In this document: positions 51,150 through 59,287 of the stretch, one piece after another
How the letters are laid out: each line of letters begins with the position of its first letter
Numbering within the stretch: position 1 is the stretch's first letter
Made by a program: the position numbers and the translations under genes
Assembly: GCF_001550135.1 (NCBI RefSeq)
Contig: NZ_LRUE01000001.1
Coordinates: 62,001-126,000 of the forward strand
DNA: 64,000 nucleotides
Reading direction: 5' to 3'
Source of the DNA: Pseudoalteromonas shioyasakiensis
Lineage (GTDB): Bacteria > Pseudomonadota > Gammaproteobacteria > Enterobacterales > Alteromonadaceae
The notes under the pieces: model-generated
The model's input: only the letters and a program-made list of their open reading frames with translations
Told to the model about the DNA's origin: nothing
Databases searched by the model: none

Positions 51150-52163
51150 CTAAACTTCAGTAACCTCAAACCTTCTTTGCCCTATCAGCTGCCCAGACTC
51201 GGTAACCACTTTAACGACCCATTTCCCTGCAGCATTAGCAGGGAAATTCGTTTTATGGCTCCACGCTCGATAACCCTCTTTACGACCACCAGAAATATCT
51301 AAGGCTATGCGGTCAACTTCTTTTCGATTATGCACCCAAACGTGGAAGATTTTTTCATTTAAACCTCGCGGGGCTTTTACCGCACTAAAACTATATAGAC
51401 CGTTTTCATGTAAGCTCTGCTCAGTGAGTTCTGTTATTGGCGAAAGCGGTTTACGAGCTTGTGCATCTAACTGATATGACATACTCATATCGGTTAAACG
51501 CAGTGCCGCAGGTGGCACAAAGCTACGTAATTGCCAAAGCCCTGCACTTAAAGCACAAAGCAATAACACCAATAACGGGAAACGCCACCATTTAGCATTG
51601 GGCATCAAATTGCCAAGACTAGGGACAGTTAAAATAACAGCCGTGATCAGCGCAATTTCAAAACTTTGGCTGGTCGTTAACTTTAATAAAATGGGTAAGG
51701 TAACCGACAGCACAACAAACAAAGAAAAGCTATGAAACACACTAAACCAGACACTGTGTGCAAGCTTTTTGTAATAGAGGGGGTCAACAACAGAAACGAA
51801 CGCGCAAAGAATAATTAAAGCGGTGAACGCGGCCTGACCATGGTCCCAAGTAGTCACCGCCAAGAAAAATGGTAAAGCAAAAAACAAACTTTCTTGCTGC
51901 ACAACTTGCAGCGCAAAGCGCATCACGTTGGGCGACACAGCCACACCAAAACGCTCCTCTACTTTATCTCTTAGCCAGTTATCTATTAACAACCACAACC
52001 AAGTGAATAATAGCAAAATAGAGATAAGTTGCGAAAACGATTCTTTTCGCTCAACAAAGACATAGCTCGTTACACCACTACAAAAAGCCAACACCGCCAT
52101 CAACCCCGGCCGCTTCTGCATCATGAAAACAAATTTAGTTATAAAGTTTTTTAAGTAATTCAT
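51150..52163 (-). CDS. DUF5924/DUF2914 membrane protein
   Basis: A 337-residue protein with seven or eight helices in the first two thirds (e.g. LMAVLAFCSGVTSYVFV, ISILLLFTWLWLLI, FSLFVVLSVTLPILLKL, FPLLVLLLCALSAGLW) and a C-terminal DUF2914 periplasmic domain of about 100 residues (FHVWVHNRKEVDRIALDISGG...WVVKVVTESGQLIGQRRFEV). Function unknown. ATG at 52163 is the first good start; the frame also opens at a TTG at 52205. Confidence 0.8.
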   Translation of the reverse strand: MNYLKNFITKFVFMMQKRPGLMAVLAFCSGVTSYVFVERKESFSQLISILLLFTWLWLLIDNWLRDKVEERFGVAVSPNVMRFALQVVQQESLFFALPFFLAVTTWDHGQAAFTALIILCAFVSVVDPLYYKKLAHSVWFSVFHSFSLFVVLSVTLPILLKLTTSQSFEIALITAVILTVPSLGNLMPNAKWWRFPLLVLLLCALSAGLWQLRSFVPPAALRLTDMSMSYQLDAQARKPLSPITELTEQSLHENGLYSFSAVKAPRGLNEKIFHVWVHNRKEVDRIALDISGGRKEGYRAWSHKTNFPANAAGKWVVKVVTESGQLIGQRRFEVTEV

Positions 52164-52331
52164 GCAATCATCAAATCCATTTAAGGCTTTATGAGTAAAG
52201 CACAAATTGGATGAATGTAGGCTTTAAACGAGCTTTAAGTTCAGAGCTTTAAGCTGTAAAGTAAATACTGAATGAGTGGTTTAACCATTTTCTTGCGATA
52301 ACTAGGGCCATTTATATTAATCGGAGAGAGC

Positions 52332-52883
52332 GTGAGCATATTCAGCTGGTTTTACAAAAAGAAAAATCACAGTCCAACTGTAAACATATCAAAAGAAATC
52401 CAAAGCCTAACCGAGCAAAACATCGATCTAACCTCTGCAGATATTGATCCTCAAGGGGCAGCTCTTCTCAACAATTACTTAAAGGCTTTGGAATTAAAAA
52501 AAGAACAGAAACTTTCTGAAGCAGAAGCTTTGTTATTACTTTCCACTAAACCACCTTCTATTTATAAAGGGCACTATCGAGAGCTATTTAAAATTTGGAG
52601 ACAGTATAATAAAGAAGATTTAAAGACTAAAAACTACCAAGCTGTAATCGATCGTGTTGTGGAGATGTATAAACTAGATAATGAGATGGTCGAAGAAATG
52701 CTAAGCTACTGGAGCATTCAACAAAAAAGAAAACTTCCTCTAAATTACTTTGATAAATCACGAAATCTATTAATTAGCGATGCAAAAGCATTAAAAGTAT
52801 CAGCGGAAAGATTCCAGCAAGAAAAGTATATTTTTCTAGCAGATGAATTAATTAGTAATATCAAAAAGAATAAATTTAACTGA
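52332..52883 (+). CDS. Hypothetical cytoplasmic protein (183 aa)
   Basis: A 183-residue Lys/Glu-rich helical protein with GTG at 52332 after CGGAGAGA. Segments such as LNNYLKALELKKEQKLSEAEALLLL and YQAVIDRVVEMYKLDNEMVEEML resemble TPR-like helical pairs, but no family is recognised. AT-rich like the 50561 gene. Converges on the DUF3334 gene across a terminator. Confidence 0.65.
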   Translation: MSIFSWFYKKKNHSPTVNISKEIQSLTEQNIDLTSADIDPQGAALLNNYLKALELKKEQKLSEAEALLLLSTKPPSIYKGHYRELFKIWRQYNKEDLKTKNYQAVIDRVVEMYKLDNEMVEEMLSYWSIQQKRKLPLNYFDKSRNLLISDAKALKVSAERFQQEKYIFLADELISNIKKNKFN

Positions 52884-52927
52884 ATCGCTGATTTAAAACA
52901 GTTGCTCTTCTTCAACTAAACAAAAAA

Positions 52928-52945
52928 GCGCGGTCTAACCCGCGC
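52928..52945 (-). terminator. Terminator of the DUF3334 gene
   Basis: Stem GCGCGG/CCGCGC with a six-base loop and AAAAAA on the plus-strand left side (U-run in the minus-strand transcript). It lies about 46 bases after the DUF3334 stop. Confidence 0.8.
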
Positions 52946-52991
52946 CTCTATTTTATCTGACGGCTGATAGCTGACAGCTCAAGTCGTTAGG

Positions 52992-53672
52992 TTACAAACC
53001 AAGTTCTGCCATAAAATCATCATCTGCATCGTCTGCTTGTGATGATGCTTTTTGCTTTTCAGCTTTTTGTTTAGCTTCGTTTTCGATGATGTCATCTGGG
53101 TCAACCGCTTCTGAAATATCAAAATCATGTAGTTTGATAAATTCAGTTTTATCCATTGCCAGTTCAAGGTAGAAGATATTTTGCTTCGCTGTAGTGAAAG
53201 TCACACGGCGCGCTTGTGGTCTATCCATGGTGGTATCAACAGAGATTTGCACCTGCTTGTTAATCGCCATCATCTTAGGTTGGTTTTGCGTGATAGAAGT
53301 ATGCAGCTGGTCGCGTACTTTTGACGTAAAGTCACCAACGATTTGGTTCATCAGCTCGCCGAGTACGTTTGCCACATCATCTGATAAATGGCTTTGTGCA
53401 ATTTCGTCCTCAGGCATACCCATGTTACGCATATAGTCATGGTAAATTTCCATGGCTGCTTGCGCTGTGAAGTTTGTTACCACAAGACCGGTAAAGCCAC
53501 CATCGAACAATACAAAACAGCCAATATCTGGGCGCATACAGGTGCGGGTGATTTTTTGAACCATGGCAGAATAACTAATACTGTTACCGCTTGCTGAAGA
53601 CAGAACTCCAGTCACTGAATGACACAGAGTTGATAAGATATCTTCTGTACTGATCACTTTGCTTTTTGTCAT
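52992..53672 (-). CDS. DUF3334 (CheX-like) protein
   Basis: A 226-residue protein matching the DUF3334 family of marine gammaproteobacteria: STEDILSTLCHSVTGVLSSA, FVLFDGGFTGLVVTNF and DVANVLGELMNQIVGDF. The last of these is the ExxN-type helix seen in CheX/CheC phosphatases, so a CheX-like fold is an inference. ATG at 53672 after AGAGAAG is the likely start; an open extension to 53732 has no ribosome-binding site. The C-terminus is acidic (DDADDDFMAELGL). Confidence 0.85.
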   Translation of the reverse strand: MTKSKVISTEDILSTLCHSVTGVLSSASGNSISYSAMVQKITRTCMRPDIGCFVLFDGGFTGLVVTNFTAQAAMEIYHDYMRNMGMPEDEIAQSHLSDDVANVLGELMNQIVGDFTSKVRDQLHTSITQNQPKMMAINKQVQISVDTTMDRPQARRVTFTTAKQNIFYLELAMDKTEFIKLHDFDISEAVDPDDIIENEAKQKAEKQKASSQADDADDDFMAELGL

Positions 53673-53790
53673 TAAACTTCTCTTTTTTGTACTTGTTATT
53701 GATAATTCTAGCCAAGCTACTGAATTTATCACTGACTATCCAGTTAAAAATGCTAAAATAGCGGTATTATTTTTTAAAGAGACTGTTCAC

Positions 53791-54516
53791 GTGACGCAAA
53801 AAGACAGTATTTATGCCACTGAGCAAGCGGTTAAAGACTTTAGCTTTGACCAACATGTAGTAGAAGTTTTCCCTGATATGATCCAGCGCTCGGTGCCTGG
53901 TTATGCAACTATTGTTAGCACCATGGGTAAGCTGGCTGGCGAGTACGCGCAAAGCAATTCAAACCTATACGACTTAGGCTGTTCTCTTGGTGCTGTAACT
54001 TTAAGTATGCGCCGCAATATTCGCACTGATAACTGTAATATCATTGCTGTTGATAATTCAGAAGCGATGGTTGAGCGCTGTAAATTACATTTACAAGGTT
54101 TTCGCTCTGAAGTACCAGTCACAGTTACACTAGGTGATATCAACGATTTAGCTATCGAGAATGCCTCTGTGGTCGCGATGAACTTTACACTACAGTTTAT
54201 TCCACCTGAAAAGCGCCAAGCGGTGCTTGAAAAGATTTACGCAAATTTAAAACCAGGCGGTGTTTTGCTGCTGAGCGAAAAAATTAGAGGTGAAAATGAG
54301 CAATGCGATAATTTGCTCATTGATTTACACCATGATTTCAAACGTCACAACGGCTATTCAGAGCTTGAGATCAGCCAAAAGCGTACGGCTATCGAAAATG
54401 TCATGCGCCCTGATCATTTATCTACCCACTTAAACCGATTAAGTGAAATTGGTTTTAGCCAAACGCAAGTGTGGTATCAATGTTTTAACTTCTGCTCGAT
54501 GATTGCAATCAAGTAA
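53791..54516 (+). CDS. cmoA: Carboxy-S-adenosyl-L-methionine synthase
   Basis: CmoA makes carboxy-SAM from SAM and prephenate for tRNA wobble modification (cmo5U34). The 241-residue product starts with GTG at 53791 (MTQKDSIYATEQAVKDFSFDQHV), the family's usual N-terminus, with AAAGAGA upstream. SAM-binding YDLGCSLGAVTLSMRRNI, AVDNSEAM and LTLQFIPPEKR-type helix (FTLQFIPPEKRQ) fit. A longer open frame to 53659 runs into the divergent DUF3334 gene and is rejected. cmoB follows by 27 bases. Confidence 0.95.
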   Translation: MTQKDSIYATEQAVKDFSFDQHVVEVFPDMIQRSVPGYATIVSTMGKLAGEYAQSNSNLYDLGCSLGAVTLSMRRNIRTDNCNIIAVDNSEAMVERCKLHLQGFRSEVPVTVTLGDINDLAIENASVVAMNFTLQFIPPEKRQAVLEKIYANLKPGGVLLLSEKIRGENEQCDNLLIDLHHDFKRHNGYSELEISQKRTAIENVMRPDHLSTHLNRLSEIGFSQTQVWYQCFNFCSMIAIK

Positions 54517-54543
54517 TCATCACAACGATATAAAGAGTATTTC

Positions 54544-55512
54544 ATGTCTCAATGGTTTAACCAATTTTACGCTGCGATTGCACAAAGCCCGCTTAGCCAC
54601 TGGCTCGAAACTTTGCCAGGTCAATTAAAGCACTGGGAACTCGAAGCCAGCCACGGTGATTTACCGAAATGGCAAAAAGTGCTGAAAAACTTACCTGAGG
54701 TAAGCACAAACCATGTGAATCTTCAGGATAAAGTACAAATTGGCACCGGTGATGAGCTATCTGAAGGTCAGCAAAAACAGTTAACGCATTTATTAAAGCG
54801 CATGATGCCATGGCGTAAAGGGCCATTTAGCTTACACGGTATCGAAATTGATACTGAGTGGCGCAGTGATTGGAAATGGGATCGTTTACTGCCTCATATC
54901 GAACCGTTAAAAGGCCGCACTGTGCTTGATATTGGCTGTGGCTCAGGTTATCACTTGTGGCGCATGCGCGGTGAAGGCGCTAATTTTGTAGTGGGCATTG
55001 ATCCATCCGATTTGTTCTTATGCCAATTCCAAGCGATAAAGCATTATCACCAAGATGAAAACGTGCATTTATTGCCGTTAGGTGTTGAAGCTCTGCCAGA
55101 GCTAAAAGCATTCGATACGGTATTTTCAATGGGTGTTTTATATCATCGTCGTTCACCTATCGACTTTTTAGCGCAATTAAAAGCACAGCTTCGCCCAGGG
55201 GGTGAGTTAGTCCTTGAAACACTGGTTGTTGAAGGTGATGAGCACACAGTTTTAGTGCCAACTGACCGCTATGCGAAAATGCGTAATGTATGGTTTATCC
55301 CAAGCACCGCGGCATTAAAACTATGGATGGAGCGCGTTGGCTTTAAAGATGTACAAGTTAAAGACTGCGCAATCACAACGCTTGAAGAACAACGTAAAAC
55401 CCAGTGGATGGAAAACGAATCATTAGTCGACTTTTTAGACCCAAATGACACCAGCAAAACCATTGAAGGTTACCCTGCCCCTCTTCGCGCTATTTTAACC
55501 GCGAAAGCTTAA
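54544..55512 (+). CDS. cmoB: tRNA U34 carboxymethyltransferase
   Basis: CmoB transfers the carboxymethyl group of CmoA's product to ho5U34 of tRNAs. The 322-residue length is normal. Conserved W-rich features: [63 protein letters not shown] and WFIPS. Coupled in one operon with cmoA. Confidence 0.97.
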   Translation: MSQWFNQFYAAIAQSPLSHWLETLPGQLKHWELEASHGDLPKWQKVLKNLPEVSTNHVNLQDKVQIGTGDELSEGQQKQLTHLLKRMMPWRKGPFSLHGIEIDTEWRSDWKWDRLLPHIEPLKGRTVLDIGCGSGYHLWRMRGEGANFVVGIDPSDLFLCQFQAIKHYHQDENVHLLPLGVEALPELKAFDTVFSMGVLYHRRSPIDFLAQLKAQLRPGGELVLETLVVEGDEHTVLVPTDRYAKMRNVWFIPSTAALKLWMERVGFKDVQVKDCAITTLEEQRKTQWMENESLVDFLDPNDTSKTIEGYPAPLRAILTAKA

Positions 55513-55590
55513 CAAATAGTGAGAAGTTTCGAGTTTCAAGGTTAAAAGTTCATTTGCCTGATACTTTTGCCTTGGAACTTGAAAACAAAA

Positions 55591-55620
55591 AACCGGACAA
55601 CTGTCCTTGTCAAGTCGGTT
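55591..55620 (+). terminator. Hairpin between cmoB and purM
   Basis: AACCGGACAA pairs with TTGTC and CGGTT across a six-base loop, with a four-base bulge on the right arm. It is followed by a short T run further on (GATTTTT). It probably ends the cmoAB transcript before the purM promoter. Confidence 0.5.
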
Positions 55621-55712
55621 AAAGTGATTTTTCAACTAGCCGCGCCAGTGCAATTGTTGTAAAATACGCGCGTTTCTAAGCAACCCACATGCAACTTTTT
55701 TGAGGAAAACCT

Positions 55713-56765
55713 GTGAGCGAACAAAAACAGTCTCTTAGCTATAAAGACGCGGGCGTAGATATCGATGCCGGTAATGCACTTGTTGAGCGTATTAAAGGCG
55801 TAGTTAAAAAAACCAGACGTCCTGAAGTAATGGGCGGTATCGGTGGTTTTGGCGCACTTTGCGAACTACCAACTGGCTATAAAGAGCCTGTACTGGTTGC
55901 TGGCACAGACGGTGTTGGTACAAAACTACGTTTAGCAATCGATCTTAAAAAGCACGACACAGTGGGTATCGACCTTGTTGCTATGTGTGTAAACGACCTT
56001 ATTGTACAAGGTGCAGAGCCACTATTTTTCCTTGATTACTATGCAACGGGTAAATTAGACGTAGATACTGCGGCTGATGTTGTAACAGGTATTGGTAAAG
56101 GCTGTGAGCTTTCTGGCTGCGCTTTAATCGGTGGTGAAACTGCTGAAATGCCAGGTATGTACGACGGCGAAGACTACGACATGGCTGGTTTCTGTACTGG
56201 TGTTGTAGAAAAATCAAAAATTATCGACGGTACTAAAGTTGCTGCAGGCGACCAATTAATCGCACTTGCATCAAGTGGTCCTCACTCAAACGGCTTCTCA
56301 TTAATTCGTAAAGTTCTTGAAGTATCTGGCGCAGACACAAGCGCAGAGCTTGAAGGCAAAACACTAGGCGATCACCTTTTAGAGCCAACACGCATCTACG
56401 TTAAACAACTACTTGAGCTATTCAAGCAGGTTGATGTTCACGCGTTATCTCACATCACGGGTGGTGGTTTCTGGGAAAACATCCCGCGCGTACTTCCTGA
56501 ATCTGCAAAAGCAGTAATCAAAGGTGATAGCTGGGAATGGCCTGTTGTTTTCAACTGGTTACAAGAAAACGGCAACATCACAACACACGAAATGTACCGT
56601 ACATTCAACTGTGGTGTAGGCATGGTTTTAGTTGTTCCAGCTGACAAACTTGAGCAAAGCTTAACAATCCTTAAAGATCTTGGCGAAAATGCATGGCATA
56701 TCGGTGAGATCCAAGATGCGAAAGCAGGCGAAGAGCAAGTAGAAATTTTAGGTGGTCGTGACTAA
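55713..56765 (+). CDS. purM: Phosphoribosylformylglycinamidine cyclo-ligase (AIR synthetase)
   Basis: PurM closes the imidazole ring in de novo purine synthesis. The 350-residue protein starts with GTG after GAGGAAAA and shows [45 protein letters not shown] and [16 protein letters not shown]. Its stop overlaps the purN start by one base (TAATG). I did not find a convincing PurR box upstream. Confidence 0.97.
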   Translation: MSEQKQSLSYKDAGVDIDAGNALVERIKGVVKKTRRPEVMGGIGGFGALCELPTGYKEPVLVAGTDGVGTKLRLAIDLKKHDTVGIDLVAMCVNDLIVQGAEPLFFLDYYATGKLDVDTAADVVTGIGKGCELSGCALIGGETAEMPGMYDGEDYDMAGFCTGVVEKSKIIDGTKVAAGDQLIALASSGPHSNGFSLIRKVLEVSGADTSAELEGKTLGDHLLEPTRIYVKQLLELFKQVDVHALSHITGGGFWENIPRVLPESAKAVIKGDSWEWPVVFNWLQENGNITTHEMYRTFNCGVGMVLVVPADKLEQSLTILKDLGENAWHIGEIQDAKAGEEQVEILGGRD

Positions 56766-57412
56766 TGACCCCTTGTCGTCTTGTTGTATTAATTTCTGGT
56801 AGCGGTTCTAACCTTCAAGCCATCATCGACGCGTGTGCGCGTGGTGAGATTAAGGCCGAAATCGCCGCTGTAATTAGTAATAAAGCCGACGCCTATGGCC
56901 TTGAACGAGCAAAAAATGCAGGTATACAAACACGTGTACTTAGCCATAAAGATTTTGACTCGCGCGAGGCCTATGATGCTGAGTTAATGGACATTATTGA
57001 CAATTTTGAACCAAATCTAGTTGTATTAGCTGGTTTTATGCGTATTCTTACTCCTAGCTTAGTGCAAAAATTTAAAGGAAAAATGTTGAACATTCACCCT
57101 TCTTTGTTGCCTAAGTACCAAGGGCTGAATACCCACCAACGAGCGATAGATGCAAAAGATGACGTTCATGGTGTTAGTGTTCACTTTGTCACAGAAGAGC
57201 TAGACGGCGGTCCCGTTGTTCTTCAAGCCAAAGTGCCGGTACTCGAAAACGATACCGCAGAGACACTCGCACAACGTGTTCATCAGCAAGAACATATAAT
57301 CTATCCATTGGTGGTCAAGTGGTTCAGTGAACAACGACTCAAGATGGAAGCAGATTATGCAGTTTTTGACGAAAAGAAACTTCCTGCACACGGCGCGCAC
57401 TACCCAGAATAA
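56765..57412 (+). CDS. purN: Phosphoribosylglycinamide formyltransferase
   Basis: PurN formylates GAR with 10-formyl-THF. 215 residues with RLVVLISGSGSNLQAIIDAC, VISNKADAYGLERA, LAGFMRILTPSLV, the catalytic NIHPSLLPKYQGLNTHQRAI and VHFVTEELDGGPVVLQ. Operon with purM. The last 56 bases overlap the start of the following DUF3108 gene in another frame. Confidence 0.97.
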   Translation: MTPCRLVVLISGSGSNLQAIIDACARGEIKAEIAAVISNKADAYGLERAKNAGIQTRVLSHKDFDSREAYDAELMDIIDNFEPNLVVLAGFMRILTPSLVQKFKGKMLNIHPSLLPKYQGLNTHQRAIDAKDDVHGVSVHFVTEELDGGPVVLQAKVPVLENDTAETLAQRVHQQEHIIYPLVVKWFSEQRLKMEADYAVFDEKKLPAHGAHYPE

Positions 57413-58172
57413 AAATCTAAGTGCCCTACTCGCTTGTGTGGGCACTTTATTACTTCCTACCAGTGTTTTAGCTGGCGACCTCACTCAATACCAAGCCAAA
57501 TACGATGTACTTCGTAAAGGCGAAACCCATGGTAAAGCATTACGCGAGCTGAAAAAAGCCGCTGACGGTAACTACGTGATCACCTATCACAGTGAAATCG
57601 AATGGATGATTTTTTCGGACTCACGAAAAGAAACATCCATGTTTACTTATCACGATCAGAAAATTTCTCCAATGAGTTACACCATGGAGCGCTCAGGCAC
57701 AGGGCCTGATAAAGAATACAGCTTGAAATTTGATGCAACGCAAAAACAAGTTCAAAGCAGCCAAAGTAAATATCCTCTTAAAATTGATTGGTCAGATGAA
57801 TTTCAAGATTCACTGTCTTATCAAGTGCAAGTTCGCGAAGAGCTAAAACAAGGCAAAACGCAATTATCTTATCCACTTGTTGATAAAAAAGGCAATTTAC
57901 GTAACTACAACTTTGAAGTTGTCGGCACAGAAATGATTTCATTGCCCATCGGCAATGTAGAAGCGATTAAAGTAAAACGTTTATACGATAACGACAAGCG
58001 TCAAGCACTCGCTTGGTTTGCCCCAGAAATGGACTACATGCTAGTTCGTATGTGGAAAGGTGAAAAAGGCGTAGAGCAATTTGAAGTGCAACTTAATTCA
58101 TTTACCGTGACCACGCCTGTTAGTGTTCCAAATGAAGTGCAACAAGAAGTGAGTAATGAAGCGCCTGAGTAG
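57357..58172 (+). CDS. DUF3108 periplasmic protein
   Basis: A 271-residue exported protein of the DUF3108 family: hydrophobic LSALLACVGTLLLPTSVLAG signal region, then a beta-rich body (YQAKYDVLRKGETHGKALRELKK..., WMIFSDSRKETSMFTYHDQKISPMSY, IGNVEAIKVKRLYDNDKRQALAWFAPEMDYMLVRM). ATG at 57357 with GGAAG upstream lies inside purN (56-base overlap), so it is probably translated from the purMN message. Function unknown; often found after purN in this order. Confidence 0.88.
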   Translation: MQFLTKRNFLHTARTTQNKNLSALLACVGTLLLPTSVLAGDLTQYQAKYDVLRKGETHGKALRELKKAADGNYVITYHSEIEWMIFSDSRKETSMFTYHDQKISPMSYTMERSGTGPDKEYSLKFDATQKQVQSSQSKYPLKIDWSDEFQDSLSYQVQVREELKQGKTQLSYPLVDKKGNLRNYNFEVVGTEMISLPIGNVEAIKVKRLYDNDKRQALAWFAPEMDYMLVRMWKGEKGVEQFEVQLNSFTVTTPVSVPNEVQQEVSNEAPE

Positions 58173-58190
58173 CGCTTCATCTTTTATTTA
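58158..58190 (+). terminator. Terminator overlapping the DUF3108 stop
   Basis: 8-bp stem TGAAGCGC/GCGCTTCA with a seven-base loop that spans the stop codon, followed by TCTTTTATTT. Confidence 0.8.
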
Positions 58191-58952
58191 AATCTTTTCG
58201 CCCATTTTAAACAGGGCAAACTCACCTGGCTCCATTTTCTGCCAGCGTTCATCATTAGTGAGTGGCCTTGTTGCAATCACAGTAACCACATCGTTCGGTG
58301 TGGTTTCTTTTTGAAAATCAACCACCATGTCTGCATCAATTAATGTCGCTTTGCCAAACGGCGCACGGCGTGTGATCCAATGTAGGTTATTGGTGCAATA
58401 AGCTAAAACGAAAACACCATCGGTAAGCAGCATATTAAATACGCCTTTTTCACGCAGTGTGTGGGCAAGCTTGGCAGCATAACGAAATACAGACGCCATA
58501 TTTGATGGACGCTTTGGGTATTTTTCGCGAATTTTATCGAGCAGCCAACAAAACGCCAGTTCACTGTCGGTATTCCCCACAGGTCGATAGTAATCTGGTT
58601 TTAAATCATGATAATTCGATAATTGCCCATTGTGGGCATACGTAATCTCGCGTCCCCATAACTCACGAGTAAATGGGTGGGTGTTCTCAAGACAGACACG
58701 ACCACGATTACCTTGGCGAATATGGCTTATCACCGAAATACTTTTTATTGGGTAAGCTTTTACGAGTTTGGCAATTTCTGACTGGCAACTTGGCTCAGGA
58801 TCTTTAAATGTACGACAGCCTTTACCTTCATAAAAAGTGATGCCCCAGCCATCTTTATGTGGGCCAGTATTACCACCGCGCTCTAATAATCCTGAAAAAC
58901 TGAAACAAATATCCGTTGGTACATTGGCCGACATGCCAAGCAACTCACACAT
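58188..58952 (-). CDS. yafJ: Class II glutamine amidotransferase (YafJ-like)
   Basis: A 254-residue stand-alone class II glutamine amidotransferase domain. Cys2 after the initiator Met (MCELLGMSANVPTD) is the nucleophile, and THPFTRELWGREITYAHNGQLSNY and VGNTDSELAFCWLLDKI are typical of the YafJ group. Amidation acceptor unknown. It converges on the DUF3108 gene. The 335-base gap upstream (58953-59287) shows no gene; it must hold the yafJ and fadE promoters. Confidence 0.92.
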   Translation of the reverse strand: MCELLGMSANVPTDICFSFSGLLERGGNTGPHKDGWGITFYEGKGCRTFKDPEPSCQSEIAKLVKAYPIKSISVISHIRQGNRGRVCLENTHPFTRELWGREITYAHNGQLSNYHDLKPDYYRPVGNTDSELAFCWLLDKIREKYPKRPSNMASVFRYAAKLAHTLREKGVFNMLLTDGVFVLAYCTNNLHWITRRAPFGKATLIDADMVVDFQKETTPNDVVTVIATRPLTNDERWQKMEPGEFALFKMGEKI

Positions 58953-59256
58953 AGAACTCTTAACCTATAAAATAATCGAAGGAAGGCATGATGGGCTGAT
59001 CCCTGCCTGCGCTCATTGTTAATCATAGCGCTAAAGATGGCAACTGCTATGCTGAGATTTTCAGAACTATCTGAGCAATTCACAACTAATAGCAAGTTTA
59101 ACGGCGCTGATTATAAGTAATTACTCAACAATTCCTCACCTGCTGTAAATGTTTTTGCACTGATAGCCATTTTAAAAATAATAAAACTCACCAAACAAGC
59201 CGTTTTAATCCTTGTTCCCCTCTTGATAATTCGCTTTTCTAGCGCTAATCTAAAGG

Positions 59257-59273
59257 AGGTGGTCTGACCTCTA
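59257..59273. promoter_or_regulatory. FadR-like operator before the second fadE
   Basis: AGGTGGTCTGACCTCTA fits the FadR core TGGTC-N-GACC(A/T) seen in E. coli fad operators. It lies 14 bases upstream of the gene's start, overlapping an SD-like AGGAGG. FadR would repress the gene until long-chain acyl-CoA accumulates. A FadR gene is not in the window. Confidence 0.55.
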
Positions 59274-59287
59274 TTAAGGAATAATCA

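Noticed and set aside
53659-53790. N-terminal extension of cmoA encoding a hydrophobic segment
   Set aside because: It overlaps the divergent DUF3334 gene and its ribosome-binding region; CmoA proteins start at MTQKDS-like sequence, reached by the GTG at 53791.
55621-55712. PurR operator upstream of purM
   Set aside because: TACGCGCGTTTCT only loosely resembles the ACGCAAACGTTTGCGT palindrome; too weak to call.
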